64,000 bases of DNA from Cordia subcordata. Lineage: Eukaryota; Streptophyta; Magnoliopsida; Boraginales; Cordiaceae. Both the position numbers and the translations under genes were made by a program. Below are positions 1-10,352 of the stretch, piece by piece. How positions within the stretch are numbered: the stretch's first letter is position 1; the number at the start of each line of letters is the position of its first letter. Below the pieces are notes generated by a model that saw only the letters and a program-made list of their open reading frames with translations, did not search any database and was not told where the DNA came from. The stretch covers positions 8,751,501 through 8,815,500 of the forward strand of contig JAPTOF010000003.1 of the NCBI GenBank assembly GCA_028554755.1. The letters run 5' to 3'.

Positions 1-434
1 AAGCGTTCAAACCATGCCTTCAGAGATAGCTTGAGACCATCCAGAGTCTTCTTTAAATAACATACCTTCTGAGATTCTCCCTGAGCAACAAAGCCTAGCG
101 GTTGTTCCATATACACCTCATCATCAATATCACCATTCAAGAAAGCATTCTTGATATCCAACTGATGAAGTGGTCAATGGTGAATAGCTACCAAGGAAAG
201 AAAAATACAAATAGAAGGCATCTTAGCAATAGGAGAAAAAGTGTTACCATAATCAAGTCCATACACTTGTCTATATCCCTCAGTCACAAGCCCAGTCTTC
301 AAATGATTAACTCGACCATCCGGTGATACATTTACTACATACACCCATCGGCAACTAATAAGGGATTTGTTGGCTAGCAAATCGATTAACTCCCAAGTTC
401 CATTATGGTGTAAAGTCAACATCTTCTCAAGCAT
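1..434 (-). pseudogene. Copia reverse transcriptase, N-terminal part (degenerate)
   Basis: The minus-strand frame from 434 contains the conserved start of copia RT: an NGTWEL motif, a CRWVY motif, the KTGLVTEGY stretch (normally KARLVA-GY) and a GLDYGNTFSP block (normally GxDYxETFSPV). Translation continues towards the left edge in shifted frames. The catalytic YVDD motif is not inside the window. The gene is interrupted and cannot be expressed as an enzyme. Confidence 0.85.
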
Positions 435-984
435 AGTAACCCGTCAACCAGGGTCAGCATATGCCTCTGCCATAGACTTTGGAATGGAAATAGAAGAAAG
501 AGAGGCAACATAAGATGTATATGAAGGAGATAAAGAGGCATAAGAAACAAAGTTAGAAATGGGGTGCCGAATAGTGCAAGAACGAGTGCCTTTACGAAGA
601 GCAATATGTAGGTCATGGTTAGACAGTTATGCAGGAACTAAATCTGGAGGTGGTGAATTAGATGATACCAAGGTAGGTGTCAATGGACGTGATGACGTGA
701 GTAGACTTGTAGGTTCAATCTAGATGTGTGGTAGGAGACAGCAGAGAAGTAGAATCAAGAGCAGAAGCGAGGTCCAAAGTAGGAAAAGAAGCCAGAGATG
801 AAAAAAAGGTGGGCATTAAAAGCGATAAAGACTCGACAATAATCTCAGAAGTGGTGGTTGAAGGAAAAAAGGATGTATGCTAAAAAAAGGTAACATCAGT
901 GGATATAAACCATCGATTTAATTTAGGAGAGTAACAATAGTAACCCTTTTGATGCTGAGAGTACCTAAGAAACATACACTTGAT

Positions 985-1720
985 GGACTAAGGACCTAAT
1001 TTATCTACCCCAGAAGAAAGATTATGAACAAAGTAGACACATCCAAAAACCCGAAAAAGGAGCACATAAATAGCATCACGAGGGAACAAAATGGATATTG
1101 GTGTTTGATCATGTAGCACAGATAATGGCATACAGTTAATAAGATAGCACGATGTAAGTATAGCATCATCCCAAAAACGAAGAGTTACACGTCTATGGAA
1201 AAGAAGTGTACGAGTTGTCTCAATGAGATGACGATTCTTCCTCTCAGTCACCTCATTTTGTTGTGGAGTATGTGAATAAGATGATTGGTGAAGAATGCCA
1301 TGAGAACATAGAAATGAGGAGAAAGAAGCAAAAAAGTATTCTTTCACATTGTCACTTCGAAGAATTTGAATAGAGACACCAAACTGTGTGCGAATTTCAA
1401 CATAAAACGAGGTAAAAATAGAAAACGCTTTAGAACGTTCTTTTATTAAAAACGACCTCGTCATACGAGAATAATCATCGATAAATGTAACAAAAAAATG
1501 AAACCCAAATTTAGAAGTAGTTCGACAAGGACCTCAAATATTATAATGAGCATGAGCAAAGGGGGCAGCAGCTTGTTTATTGACTCAATTAATGAAAGAA
1601 CTACGATTATGTTTTCCTAACTGACAGGACTCACAAGACAATTCTTTGATTGACCCTAAACTAGGAAATATTTTCTTGAGACTAGGCAAGAAAGGATGAC
1701 CAAGGCGAGAATGGACTTGT
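985..1720 (-). pseudogene. Copia integrase (degenerate)
   Basis: The segment around 1720-1480 encodes a pre-integrase zinc region with a CESCQLGKH motif (normally C-x2-C-x-L-G-K). The open frame 1464-988 carries the second half of the catalytic core: an RSDN motif with the second catalytic aspartate and HTPQQNEVTERKN with the catalytic glutamate. In that last motif two positions differ from the usual QQNGVAE (G to E and A to T). The C-terminal RVFGC block is present. Stops and frame changes separate the two halves. Confidence 0.88.
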
Positions 1721-1949
1721 TCTGGTGAAGGGGCAACAACACATATAGTAGATTAAGGAACATCAAGATAGTATAGTCCTCGCTCCTCAAGCCCAGTGCC
1801 AGTCTTCGCGTCAGTCTTCAGATCTTGGATTGACACAGAGTCAAGAGTAAATGTCATAGAACAATGAAAGTATTTGGTAAGCTGACTAATAGATAAAAGA
1901 TTAAAGGGAAATTTCGGAAGATACAGAACAACTGATAAGGGAATAGAAG

Positions 1950-2111
1950 ATATAGGATGTGTAGTATAATTCTACGAGCAGAGGTAGAAGACTCATCTGC
2001 AAGTGTGACATTAGAGAACATATCAGATCTAGAATTAGAGGGTAGACAGATATTACCACAAATATGATTAGATGCACCAGAGTCAAGAAGCCAAGAACCA
2101 AGGTCTGACAC
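1950..2111 (-). pseudogene. Copia aspartic protease fragment
   Basis: The minus-strand frame starting near 2111 encodes SWLLDSGASNHICGN, the copia protease active site (D-S-G-A) with its usual following His-x-Cys/Met pattern. The frame then runs into divergent sequence. The protease would have cut the Gag-Pol polyprotein. Position between Gag and integrase matches copia order. Confidence 0.85.
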
Positions 2112-2223
2112 AATATGGGATATAAGAGCCGTTGATAAGCTAGTCTGGGCAAAAGAGGTAGTTGAAGCAGGGTGTATGGCTTGTTTAGATGCCTTAAATT
2201 GTAGAAACTCCTTGTAATAGTCA

Positions 2224-3180
2224 CTAAAGCAGGAAGTGAAGGAATTGAAGAAGTAGAAGACTACGTCGAATTTGTCTGAACAGCATTAGCACTCTAAGAA
2301 GGGTGACCATGAAGAGTCTAACAATTTTCTTGAACATGACCAAGTTTATTACAATAACTGCACCATGGCCACTGGCCATTATTATAGCGGCCTTCCCCAC
2401 GTCTAGAAGTACCACGACCTCGACCACAACCTTCTTAAATATAATTATCATCATGAGCTGAAGTAGAGGCAACTAAAGAAGACTGATCTTTTGGCGGAGC
2501 AGGACGAGAAAGTGAGGATGAGCACGTTGTACTTGAGCATAGGCATCATCCAATGTAGGCAAAGTAGAACCAGAAAGCAACTGAGACCGAACAGTATCAC
2601 ATTGGGGATTAAGACCATGCAATCAAAAAATCAAGCACAAGTTATCTCATTGTTGCTCAATCACCTTAGGATATGTACTTAGAGGGAAAAATCGCAAAAT
2701 TCAATCATGGCATTCTAAAACTGACTATAATAATTGGTTAGGTCTATATTCGACTGTGCACATAACATATCAAACACAACATTAAAGGCTCGAGTGACTT
2801 GATAGGAATATTGCACTTGGGCAGAAGTCCAGATAACCTTACAAGTTTGGCAATTGTGAAAACATGTCTAAATAGGAGCCTCCATGGATTGTCAGAGAAA
2901 ACTCACCAACTGAGCATCAACACAATGCCAGGTACGAGCATGAACCTCAAATAAGTTAGAGGGACAATTAGAGAAAAGATGATCCTCGAGACCTTGTCCA
3001 AGAAATCAAATCTTAATCGCCACGGACCAAGACGAGTAATTTTTGCCATTCAATTTAACTGTTGTAATGGTGGTAGTACTAGAAAAGATGGAAACAACAA
3101 TTGATGAAGTAGCAGCAACTTGAGTTCTTGATGACTCAGCTTGAGTCTCTGTTTTCTCTACAGAATCAAATTCCAGGTTA
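2224..3180 (-). pseudogene. Copia Gag remnant
   Basis: Broken minus-strand frames encode a KLNGKNYSSWS motif near 3050, the typical start of the copia Gag core, followed by a GLEDHL-like stretch near 2990. Several stops and frameshifts follow, so no single ORF remains. The minus-strand open frame 3606-3304, just upstream, is proline/serine rich and has no recognisable domain. It may be leader or flanking sequence rather than Gag. Confidence 0.7.
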
Positions 3181-3649
3181 ACAGAAAAATTAACCGAATG
3201 TGCAACAATTTACACTATAACAATGGCACTCCCACAAGCCAACTCAATGATTAATCAAGGGAAGAAACTAATAATTACAAAAAATTCATAACAAAGTGGA
3301 ATTTCACAAAACCAACCTAAGAATCGAATTGGATAGAGAGGGGCAACCATATTGGAGAGAGGGCTGGCCGCAGCTCCGGTGACAACGTTTGAGTTCGTGC
3401 ATTGGGAGGTGGCAGAGCGTGTGGCCACGCACGGCCTCTGATGAGGGTGAAATTTCATAAGCTAGGTCAGATTTGGATGGAGAAGCCACTGGTGGTGGCC
3501 ATGTAGCAAGATAGTGGCCGGATTTGCACAGATTTGAAAAAAAGTTTGGCGAGAGGGGTTTTGGGAGGTTGTTGATGAAAGAGGGTGGTGGTAGTGGCGA
3601 TGCCACTAGTCATGGAGGGAATTAAAGGTTAGGGTTAGGATTAGGGTTT

Positions 3650-3685
<36 letters not shown>
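3650..3685. repeat. (TA)n microsatellite
   Basis: An almost pure TA dinucleotide run directly follows a short stretch containing GGTTAGGGTTAGGATTAGGG. It lies between the copia remnant and the 3' side of the U-box gene. Likely polymorphic in length. Confidence 0.95.
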
Positions 3686-3970
3686 GTTATTTGTTTTCTA
3701 TTTTAGTTTTGGGAAAAGGAGGTGTAGAAATCCTAATATCTAAACCTAGCACAGTGATATGTAAACTCAAATGGCTTTTGCACTGGTTGATGATTAAGAA
3801 GTTGGAAGCTTTTGCTTCTAAGTGTACAATCATTATTAGAGATCCAATTCTGGCAAGCAGAAATGTTTTGATCACAGAATAATATGATGAGGGAGGTCAA
3901 ATTGCAGAGTGAAATGAACTATATTTTCTTTTATTCACAGTTGATCTGAACATTTCGAACGCCTTTCTTA
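3686..3970. other. 3' flank of the U-box gene
   Basis: Non-coding sequence downstream of the minus-strand U-box gene; it probably includes its 3' UTR. On the minus strand an AATAAA hexamer lies at 3935-3930, about 36 bp past the stop codon, and is a candidate poly(A) signal. Small open frames on both strands here show no domain. Confidence 0.4.
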
Positions 3971-6028
3971 TCATCCAACAGGATTATGGGATTGAGAGCA
4001 GCATCTGTTGAGCAGTCTAAGTAGAGCATCAGCCTTTCGTCGAGCTTTTAGAGACCCATCAGCAGCCAAGCTTTGAAGAGAAGGAATGCTCCTTGGGTTC
4101 ATCAGTAGTCTTCTTGCAACCTCTTCACCGCCATCCTTGCAGAGTCCCAGCAGTAATGTTACAGAGCTTTCCTTCCCTTTGGAAGATCCAAATCTCAAGA
4201 GGTCAATAAGAAGAGAAACCAGTATCCTGCTTTTCCTTATCTCTTCGAGACCTTCAGTGCATCCTGATAAAAGGGCAAGCACTGTCAGTGCATCATCAGT
4301 GATTCCTGCCTTGTCATCCGTTAACAGCTTAATGAGCAAAGGAACTGCTCCAGCAAGAACAACACTGGTTCTATTAACATTGTAAACAGAGAGGTTGAAG
4401 AGCGCTGTCGCAGCATCTCTTTTCCCAGCTTTGGTTCCATCTCTTAGGAGGCCTACCAAAGCAGAGATAGCTCTAGGATGGGCACCAATAGTTACTTTAT
4501 AATCGTCGATGACGGACAAGCTGAAGATTGTTGCTGCTGCATTTTCTCTTGCCTCCGTAGTTTTTCCCAATTGTAGGACATCTATGATGTTCTCGATGGC
4601 ACCTGCAGCCATTATTAACTTCTTATTGTTCTCATATATAGAAAGATTGAGCAAGGAAGTAACTGCATTTTCCTGGATCCTCGAGTCCTGAGAACTTAGC
4701 AAAGTTACCAGAAATGGGATAGCACCAGCCTCAGCTATAATTCTCCGATTATCCATCCCTGTTTTTGCCAGCAACCGAAGCTCATATGCTGCTTGCCTCT
4801 GAATATCAGGTGATCCTGTTGCTAGTTTTCCTACCAAAAATTCTGCTGTCATTTTGGCAGCATCTACAGCAGTTTTGGTAGCAGATATGTAATCTACTGC
4901 TTTCTCATCTGATTTTCCTTTGCTGCTGCTTCTTTCTAGATTTGAAGAAGATGATGTAGATCCCGCAAGCGGGATGGTTCTTTCTTGGCACCATTGATGG
5001 ATTAGACTTCTTAATGCATAATTGGGTATGAGGGCCATGTGTATCAGCCGCTGCCCACTTTTAGGGCATGTATGATGCCCTGAATTTATCCACTGGGCTA
5101 TTGAATCTCGATCATAAGTATGTCCTGAAGCTATGATCACTGGGTCTCTCATTAAGTCGAGGGATATTGGGCAACGGAATTCATCAGGGATGTTGAAAAT
5201 TGTTGATTGATATGCTGAAGATTGATCCAGCCGATTATAAGAAGATATTGACTGCTCCTGGACCCCATGAGTTTCCACAAGGCATTCAGCATTGAAAGTT
5301 GTGTTTTTAGATAGGGTAAGCAATGATATTAGATTGTTGATGTTGGAAACCACAATAAGTCCACCCGTGCCTGCCTGCTTCTCAGCTTCTGCCTCGAGCT
5401 TTGAGATCTCCTCTTCATAATCTATTGGTTTTTTCAAGCCAATGCTGCAAAAAATCTCTTTCAGTTGCACATAATCAGTGAATCTGTTATACTTGCTCCC
5501 CTTCTCACCATTCTTAGCCATCACCTGGAGAAGTTCCTCCCTTATCTGAACCTCTCGGGTATCAAGAAACAACTCAACTCTTTTCGCCTGCTTGTGGATT
5601 AGTTCAACTTGCTCTCTGACGTCCACCGTTATCTTAAGCAAGCTCAAAGGTAAGACGTCGAGCGCACTTCCCATCTCTTTCACTATGGCATAGAACTGAT
5701 TGGAAATGAACTCTGTCTGAATAAGATTCCATAACGAGCTACCTTCTATGCAACTCACTATCAGAAGCTTCACTCTCCGGATGATAGCATAAAGCTCAGA
5801 AAGACACAAAATCGAGGATGGTGGAAGTGGACTACTTATTTCTTTCATCTCCTCAAATAACGAAGAAAGAAGTTTAATCCTTCTCATCATCGTCGAGATG
5901 TTCTTCACCTGCAAGCACGGAAGTTTATCGATTGATATAACCGCATGAGAGATGTGGATCAACGAATCCAGCAAAGTCCCCGTTGGAAGAAACCCGGAGA
6001 TAGCAAGAGGAGGTAAGACTTCAGCCAT
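3971..6028 (-). CDS. U-box/armadillo E3 ubiquitin ligase (PUB16-19-like)
   Basis: An intronless gene for a 685-residue plant U-box protein, read from the ATG at 6028. That ATG sits in ACCATGGCT, a strong initiation context, and begins MAEVLPP; an in-frame ATG 16 codons upstream (6076) has a poorer context and is less likely. Residues about 5-265 form the alpha-helical U-box N-terminal domain. Residues about 279-353 are the U-box: CPISLDLMRDPV, GHTYDR, then QW and CPKSGQ, all consistent with E2 binding. Residues about 392-674 are armadillo repeats with repeated NAAATIFSLS and DAATALFNLS signatures. The family transfers ubiquitin from an E2 to substrates and in Arabidopsis relatives acts in defence and ABA signalling; the function here is inferred. 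Length and intronless structure fit the PUB16-PUB19 clade. No frameshift or missing key residue is seen. Confidence 0.95.
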   Translation of the reverse strand: MAEVLPPLAISGFLPTGTLLDSLIHISHAVISIDKLPCLQVKNISTMMRRIKLLSSLFEEMKEISSPLPPSSILCLSELYAIIRRVKLLIVSCIEGSSLWNLIQTEFISNQFYAIVKEMGSALDVLPLSLLKITVDVREQVELIHKQAKRVELFLDTREVQIREELLQVMAKNGEKGSKYNRFTDYVQLKEIFCSIGLKKPIDYEEEISKLEAEAEKQAGTGGLIVVSNINNLISLLTLSKNTTFNAECLVETHGVQEQSISSYNRLDQSSAYQSTIFNIPDEFRCPISLDLMRDPVIIASGHTYDRDSIAQWINSGHHTCPKSGQRLIHMALIPNYALRSLIHQWCQERTIPLAGSTSSSSNLERSSSKGKSDEKAVDYISATKTAVDAAKMTAEFLVGKLATGSPDIQRQAAYELRLLAKTGMDNRRIIAEAGAIPFLVTLLSSQDSRIQENAVTSLLNLSIYENNKKLIMAAGAIENIIDVLQLGKTTEARENAAATIFSLSVIDDYKVTIGAHPRAISALVGLLRDGTKAGKRDAATALFNLSVYNVNRTSVVLAGAVPLLIKLLTDDKAGITDDALTVLALLSGCTEGLEEIRKSRILVSLLIDLLRFGSSKGKESSVTLLLGLCKDGGEEVARRLLMNPRSIPSLQSLAADGSLKARRKADALLRLLNRCCSQSHNPVG

Positions 6029-6572
6029 GGTTTCGTAATGTGCCGAATGAGTTTTTTGCTCATGTTTGATGGTCATAATCTAGTTTCTCTGGAGGGTTTA
6101 GACCGCATCGATAGACCAGTCTTCATTTCAGAAAAATATTTTTATATCTTCATAGACTATCGACTGCTTCTGCTTGTTCATTTTCTGCTTGTTCTTTCTG
6201 TTTAAGCTGATGGTGTTACACTGCTGCCACTTGGAGGATGCTCTGACATTTGTAGTAGTATTCCTTGGTGAATTGTTTATTCAATTCAAACAAGCTTTGT
6301 CAAATGCATGCCTTTGGTGGCTCTAGTTTTCTTACTAGAAGTCTATTTGATTCATTATTTATTCTGATTGAGTGTGTCTTGTTCCTTCTGCCTAACATAA
6401 ATTAATCGACTTTCTAACAAATGTTACTGGACTTTTGTTAATGGCACAGTAGTGCAGAATCCCAAAAACCGCGTCGTAGTATTGATGTTGTTTCGTGGTA
6501 AAACGGCCGGTACAAACACCTAGATTAGGCTGGCAATAGAAGTCAGAGGGTGTAAATTCACCTCACGTCCAA
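6029..6572. other. 5' flank of U-box gene
   Basis: Intergenic sequence with the presumed minus-strand promoter and 5' UTR of the U-box gene. The upstream in-frame ATG at 6076 lies here. I could not assign a TATA box with confidence. No further ORF or repeat is evident. Confidence 0.4.
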
Positions 6573-6666
6573 ATGTCTACATCAACTTACCAGAATTCTG
6601 CTCCAAGTTTATTACTACTTTGCTTAGTGTTGCTTTGTGGGTGGGATCAGCCTTCTGCAATACAAG
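6573..6666 (+). pseudogene. Possible orphan first exon encoding a signal peptide
   Basis: From an ATG at 6573 an open frame of 31 codons encodes a short polar start, a leucine-rich hydrophobic core (SLLLLCLVLLCGW) and a DQPSAIQ region resembling a signal-peptidase site. It ends exactly at AAG|GTATCT, a good splice-donor context, and the frame stops soon after in the presumed intron. This is the typical first exon of a secreted or membrane protein. No matching second exon was found before the repeat-rich DNA that follows, so it may be a remnant. The parent gene is not recognised. Confidence 0.35.
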
Positions 6667-6792
6667 GTATCTTGTGATTACTTTATTTAGAAGTTTAAAT
6701 TTTTAGGGAATTTTTTTTTAATTTATTTATTATCTTTGACATATGCTTTCACATGTAAGCGACATATTTTTTCTTCTTATTATTAATTCTTT

Positions 6793-7292
6793 GGGTAAAT
6801 TGCATATTGCCTTCTGTGATTTTCATGATTAACTAAGCACTTTTTATATTTAAAACTTATCATATTATTCTCCTGTGCTTTCTAAAAAGTGGCACGTTAA
6901 CTCCTTGTAATTTATCTAATTAGCTGATTACCTTTGCAAATTGTCTAATTAGCAGATTACTCCACTATGTTTTCAAAACTTATTACATTATTCCCTTATA
7001 CTTTTTAAAATATCACACATCATTGTTTTTTTTTTTGTTATTATCTAATTATAGTTCGCTAAAAATTTATATATTTTTGTGAAAATATATAACACGTTAC
7101 AAGTTTTAATTCCCACAGATGCAAAAAAGATGTTGATGATGCATAATACGTTAATTTAAAAGAAAAACGTAAAAGTAAGATATTATGTGTCACCTTTTAG
7201 AAAGTATAGGAGGGTAATGTGGTAAGTTTTAATGCATAGGTGGGTAGTCAACTAATTAAACAAAAAATAAGGAGGTAGCGTGCATTTGACCC
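6793..7292. mobile_element. Non-autonomous DNA element with long terminal inverted repeats
   Basis: The left end starts GGGTAAATTGCA and the inverse complement of the right end starts GGGTCAAATGCA. The similarity continues inward for about 110 bases on each side, including matching AAAACTTA, CTTTCTAAAA and GTGRCAC blocks. The 500-bp unit is AT-rich and encodes nothing. Long TIRs suggest a MULE-derived or foldback MITE. A clean target duplication was not identified. Confidence 0.65.
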
Positions 7293-7889
7293 TTTATTTA
7301 TTTATTTTTATTAAACCTTATATGTGAACCAAATATATATATATTTTTTCTAATACAAATAGGTGGTAGTGAAAGTTGAAAATAGGATTATTTTTTTCCT
7401 TTTGATGCTAAGAGATAATTATTTTGATAAAAAAGAACTAATACCATATTTAATAATCACTTCATTTAAAAATTAAAAGTATTAAAGAGAAATTTGTTAT
7501 ATACATTCATTGAAGTCAATAGTATCTTTCGGTGAAGGTCGTTCATGAATCATGCTTCAGCGGGATGTCTCCTGCATGCTCCATGAAGAAAGTAGAGAAA
7601 GAAGTTTTGAATTGGTCATTTCCAATGAGATAGATTTGCTTGCGAGGCGAAACTTGCTCGAGTACCAAACATGGTTCAACTCCATGAACAAAGAATAAGT
7701 GTAACTTTGCCGTGAGCGCACATATATTGGCCGGGTGTCACCAATTGCTGACTAGTATCATTTTACAAAATTTCCTGATTAGACAAAATGTTTTCTGTAT
7801 TGGGGGAATGTTCAACTCAAACTTCAGCAGACGCTGGTGTCAATAATGTTTTGAATGGGAAACTCTTCTATCAGTATGGACTAATATTA
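7293..7889. other. AT-rich spacer with one weak minus-strand open frame
   Basis: Mostly AT-rich sequence. On the minus strand 7737-7543 is open for 64 codons between two stops and encodes a plausible-looking peptide with an LVLEQVSPRKQIYLIGNDQ stretch, but it has no upstream ATG and no family I recognise. It may be a terminal exon fragment or chance. Confidence 0.3.
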
Positions 7890-8135
7890 GTTCATAAAAA
7901 ATATATATAAATTTAGGACAAAAATTTTATAGGTCTAGTATAAAATTTTGTAGGACTTTTTAGAAAAATTTGTAATATTAGTCCAAAAAAAATTTATAGG
8001 TCTAAAACAAAAATTCATAGGTACGTAAAAAATTTTGTAGGTCTAAAATAAAAATTATAAAAAGTCCTATAAATTTTTGTTGTAGTCTTATAAATTTTTT
8101 TTCTAGACCTACAATTTTTTTTTGTACAAATTGAA
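7890..8135. repeat. Imperfect inverted and direct repeats (TATAGGTCTA motif)
   Basis: The motif ATAGGTCTA with flanking AAAATTT recurs several times on the plus strand (about 7930-8045) and then in inverse form (TATAAATTTTT, CTAGACCTACA, 8070-8115). The segment can fold back on itself. It is probably a decayed foldback or MITE-type repeat. No coding content. Confidence 0.5.
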
Positions 8136-8378
8136 CTGTTGGAAGAGAAATCCATTCCGAATTTGAAGGATTTTTGATTGTTAGAAGTAAAAAAGAAGAT
8201 AACCTCCAGAATCAAAGGATGGATACAATTGGCCTATCATTAGCTAAAATTCCACGTGTGGGAGCGAAATTGATGTTAAACGCATAACAAATAATTATTT
8301 AAATTTTCATTTAATTAGCATGAAATATGTTAAATACGGGTTATTACTTATATTTCATAACACTTGCTTGTAACTTAT

Positions 8379-8647
8379 GCTCTGTTTGTTATAGTCTTAT
8401 TTTAAAATACTTACCCTGTTGAAATGACGGTAAATCTTATGAGATTTAAGAAATCTTATCATGCATCCTATGAAAATTTAAAACAGAACTATACTTTTTA
8501 TCTTATAAGAAATAAGTAATTATTCTTATCTTATTTTTTACAACTATAAAATATATAATGTATATAATAAGATATTTTAAATCTTATAAGATATCTCTAA
8601 ATTTTAATAAAATAAGTATATTAAAATAAGATCATTCCAAACATATT
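8379..8647. mobile_element. MITE-like element
   Basis: The left end (CTCTGTTTGTTATAGTCTTA then TTTTAAAATACTTA) is matched by the inverse complement of the right end (ATGTTTGGAATGATCTTA then TTTTAATATACTTA). This gives a TIR of about 33 bp around an AT-rich, non-coding centre of about 200 bp. TTA is present on both sides and would fit a Harbinger-type target duplication, but the outer boundary is uncertain. Confidence 0.6.
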
Positions 8648-8710
8648 ATTAGTGCGCGTTTGTTTCACTTACACACACCACGCTTCGAGGAACCTCCTCA
8701 TTACGAAAAT

Positions 8711-8727
8711 AAAAATCAAGGCAGTGT
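8711..8727. repeat. SINE target-site duplication, left copy
   Basis: The 17-bp sequence AAAAATCAAGGCAGTGT is repeated exactly at 8980-8996, immediately bordering the tRNA-like insert. Such long duplications are expected from LINE-assisted target-primed reverse transcription. Confidence 0.9.
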
Positions 8728-8979
8728 GCCCCCAGGGGCATAGGTGAGTTGGTAAGTGGCCAGGTGATTAGGGTGGTGACACCCTGACAACGCGGGATCG
8801 AGTCCGTGTGGCGGCAGTACTCCGCTGAAATATTGCGGGGGCTGTTGCTGGATTTCCACGCCCGTTGGTCCTCTCCCTGGTCGGGCTGCCACTCACGCAC
8901 ATCCCTCGATTTACCTCCCGCTTGGTTAAGGGGCCTCTGGCCAAGTGGGAAAGGGGTTCTCCTTTGGTTAACCCTTTTA
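8728..8979 (+). mobile_element. tRNA-derived SINE
   Basis: A 252-bp insert flanked by identical 17-bp duplications. Near its 5' end are pol III internal promoter elements: an A box at 8741-8752 (TAGGTGAGTTGG) and a B box at 8795-8805 (GGATCGAGTCC, one mismatch to consensus), about 43 bp apart as in a tRNA gene. The body is GC-rich compared with the surroundings and ends in CCTTTT(A). Non-autonomous; it depends on LINE enzymes. The exact length of the duplications suggests a fairly recent insertion. Family not assigned. Confidence 0.88.
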
Positions 8980-8996
8980 AAAAATCAAGGCAGTGT
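8980..8996. repeat. SINE target-site duplication, right copy
   Basis: Exact copy of the 17-bp sequence at 8711-8727; marks the 3' boundary of the SINE. Confidence 0.9.
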
Positions 8997-9513
8997 AGGA
9001 TCTTAGAGTTGACTTCTATGGTTGGGTAAAGCATCTTCTGGTGTATCACTTTGCATGCATGACATTTAGATTTGACATCTGGTTGGCGTCTGGCTCTAAG
9101 TATTGTGAGTTACAACTCAAGCCTAGAACCCTACGCTAGAAATTTGTCTTTAGTACCAACAACTTCAGGCTCATTTTGGGTTTTAAGTTCGAATTGCACA
9201 ACAAGTTTCACTTTATTTCTTATTGTTGATTTTGATTAAAGTATAAGTGCTTTTATGGACAACAAGTGCTAAATCCAGTCTAATTATACTTTAACTAGGG
9301 CGATTTTACTCCATACTTTGCACGGCTTTTATTTATTTTTATATCAAAAATCAAATATAGTTATAAATTTGTTTAAAGCTCTATTTAAATTTATATACTT
9401 TTAATTTTTAATATTTAACTTTTAGTTTTAAATATTTTGAAATTTTACTTCTTTAATTTCAAATTTATATCTTGTTAATCTTTTGCTTTTTTATTTCTTA
9501 ATTTCTATTTTAA
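8997..9513. other. AT-rich spacer
   Basis: No gene seen. The last 200 bp are strongly T/A rich and resemble the sequence on the far side of the Tork element (from 16938), so both were probably one AT-rich stretch before that insertion. Confidence 0.4.
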
Positions 9514-9805
9514 AATTTCCTTGTTAGCATATTACTTTATTCGCTTGTTACCTTTTGTAGCACATAATTAATTAGTTGCCTTTTCTGCTTAATAGGTTTA
9601 GGAAACCTTTGCACTATAAATATGTGACAATACTCATTATGTTATGTGTGAGAGAGAAACCAAAGTGAGAGCCTTGTACCATTTGTGATCAATAATAGAA
9701 TTATTCTCTGCTACCCGAGGACGTAGGCTTGAAAGTCGAACCACGTAATTCTTGTGTCTGTTATTTCTTCCCGTATTTTTCGTGTTTGCATGTTTTTCCC
9801 CAACA
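9514..9805 (+). repeat. 5' LTR of Tork-like element (5'-truncated)
   Basis: Matches the 3' LTR from its ATTTCCTTGTTAGCATA block to the terminal CCCCAACA. The initial segment of the 3' copy, starting TGTTGAATGTGGCCC, is absent here. Contains a TATA-like CTATAAATATG near 9616 and GAGAGAGAAACC downstream, the likely start of the element's transcript. Confidence 0.92.
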
Positions 9806-9808
9806 AAC

Positions 9809-9820
9809 TGGTATCAGAGC
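9809..9820 (+). promoter_or_regulatory. Primer-binding site (tRNA-iMet)
   Basis: TGGTATCAGAGC, complementary to the 3' end of plant initiator methionine tRNA, starts 3 bp after the LTR end. It primes minus-strand DNA synthesis. Confidence 0.93.
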
Positions 9821-10352
9821 TTAGGTATTAATCTGCTGCTTGAGGGAAAAAGGAAAAATCAAAACTCACTGTGAAACCAAAATTTCTCAAACCAAACGGT
9901 GCCTAACCAAACAAAGGTCTTTGTTCGGCAAGGAGTGCTCCGGTGCTGTCTACGTTAAGCGTTGGTGCTGGAGTGGAAGCTTGCGTCGGCGGGTCGTGGT
10001 TCGTGTTTGGGTTTGAAGAACAAGCGAAGAAGATAGAATTCGCGTGCTCTTGAGGTTGGTTTTGGGTATTTAGGTATTTTTTTTGGGAATTGGTTCAAGT
10101 TTGTAAAGCAAGTTTAGGGTTAGTAGGGTTTGGGTCTTTGGGTTTATTTGGATCGAGCCTGGGTAGTGGCCTTGTCCAATTTTAGCTAGGTCTTGGGTCT
10201 TGGGTCAATTAATTTTTTGTTGAACTTGGGTTCTAGGCCACAAAAATAATAAATTTATTTTTTTTGGGTTTGGGCTTAGTTTACGCCAAAAGAATAAAAA
10301 TTTTTTTTTTTTATTTGGGTTTAGATTTAGTCCTAAAAAAAAAATCTGACTA

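Larger units (their letters stand above)
1..3250 (-). mobile_element. Decayed Ty1/copia retrotransposon, 3' part beyond window
   Basis: Read on the minus strand the order is Gag (about 3180-2224), protease (about 2111-1950), integrase (about 1720-985) and the beginning of reverse transcriptase (434-1). This order, with integrase before reverse transcriptase, defines Ty1/copia. The rest of RT, RNase H and the 3' LTR would lie left of base 1. No 5' LTR or primer-binding site could be recognised between Gag and the U-box gene. Every domain is broken by stops and frameshifts, so the copy is dead. The family looks like the common plant copia type with an LLDSGAS protease and an HTPQQN integrase motif. 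Confidence 0.9.

Noticed and set aside
3626..3646. Telomere-like GGTTAGGGTTAGGATTAGGG
   Set aside because: Only about three imperfect units; too short and irregular for interstitial telomeric repeat.
8741..8805. Functional tRNA gene
   Set aside because: A and B boxes are present but no cloverleaf with paired acceptor stem could be drawn; flanking duplications show a SINE.
8649..9049. Minus-strand ORFs over the SINE
   Set aside because: They exist because the SINE is GC-rich; no protein family match and pol III boxes explain the sequence better.
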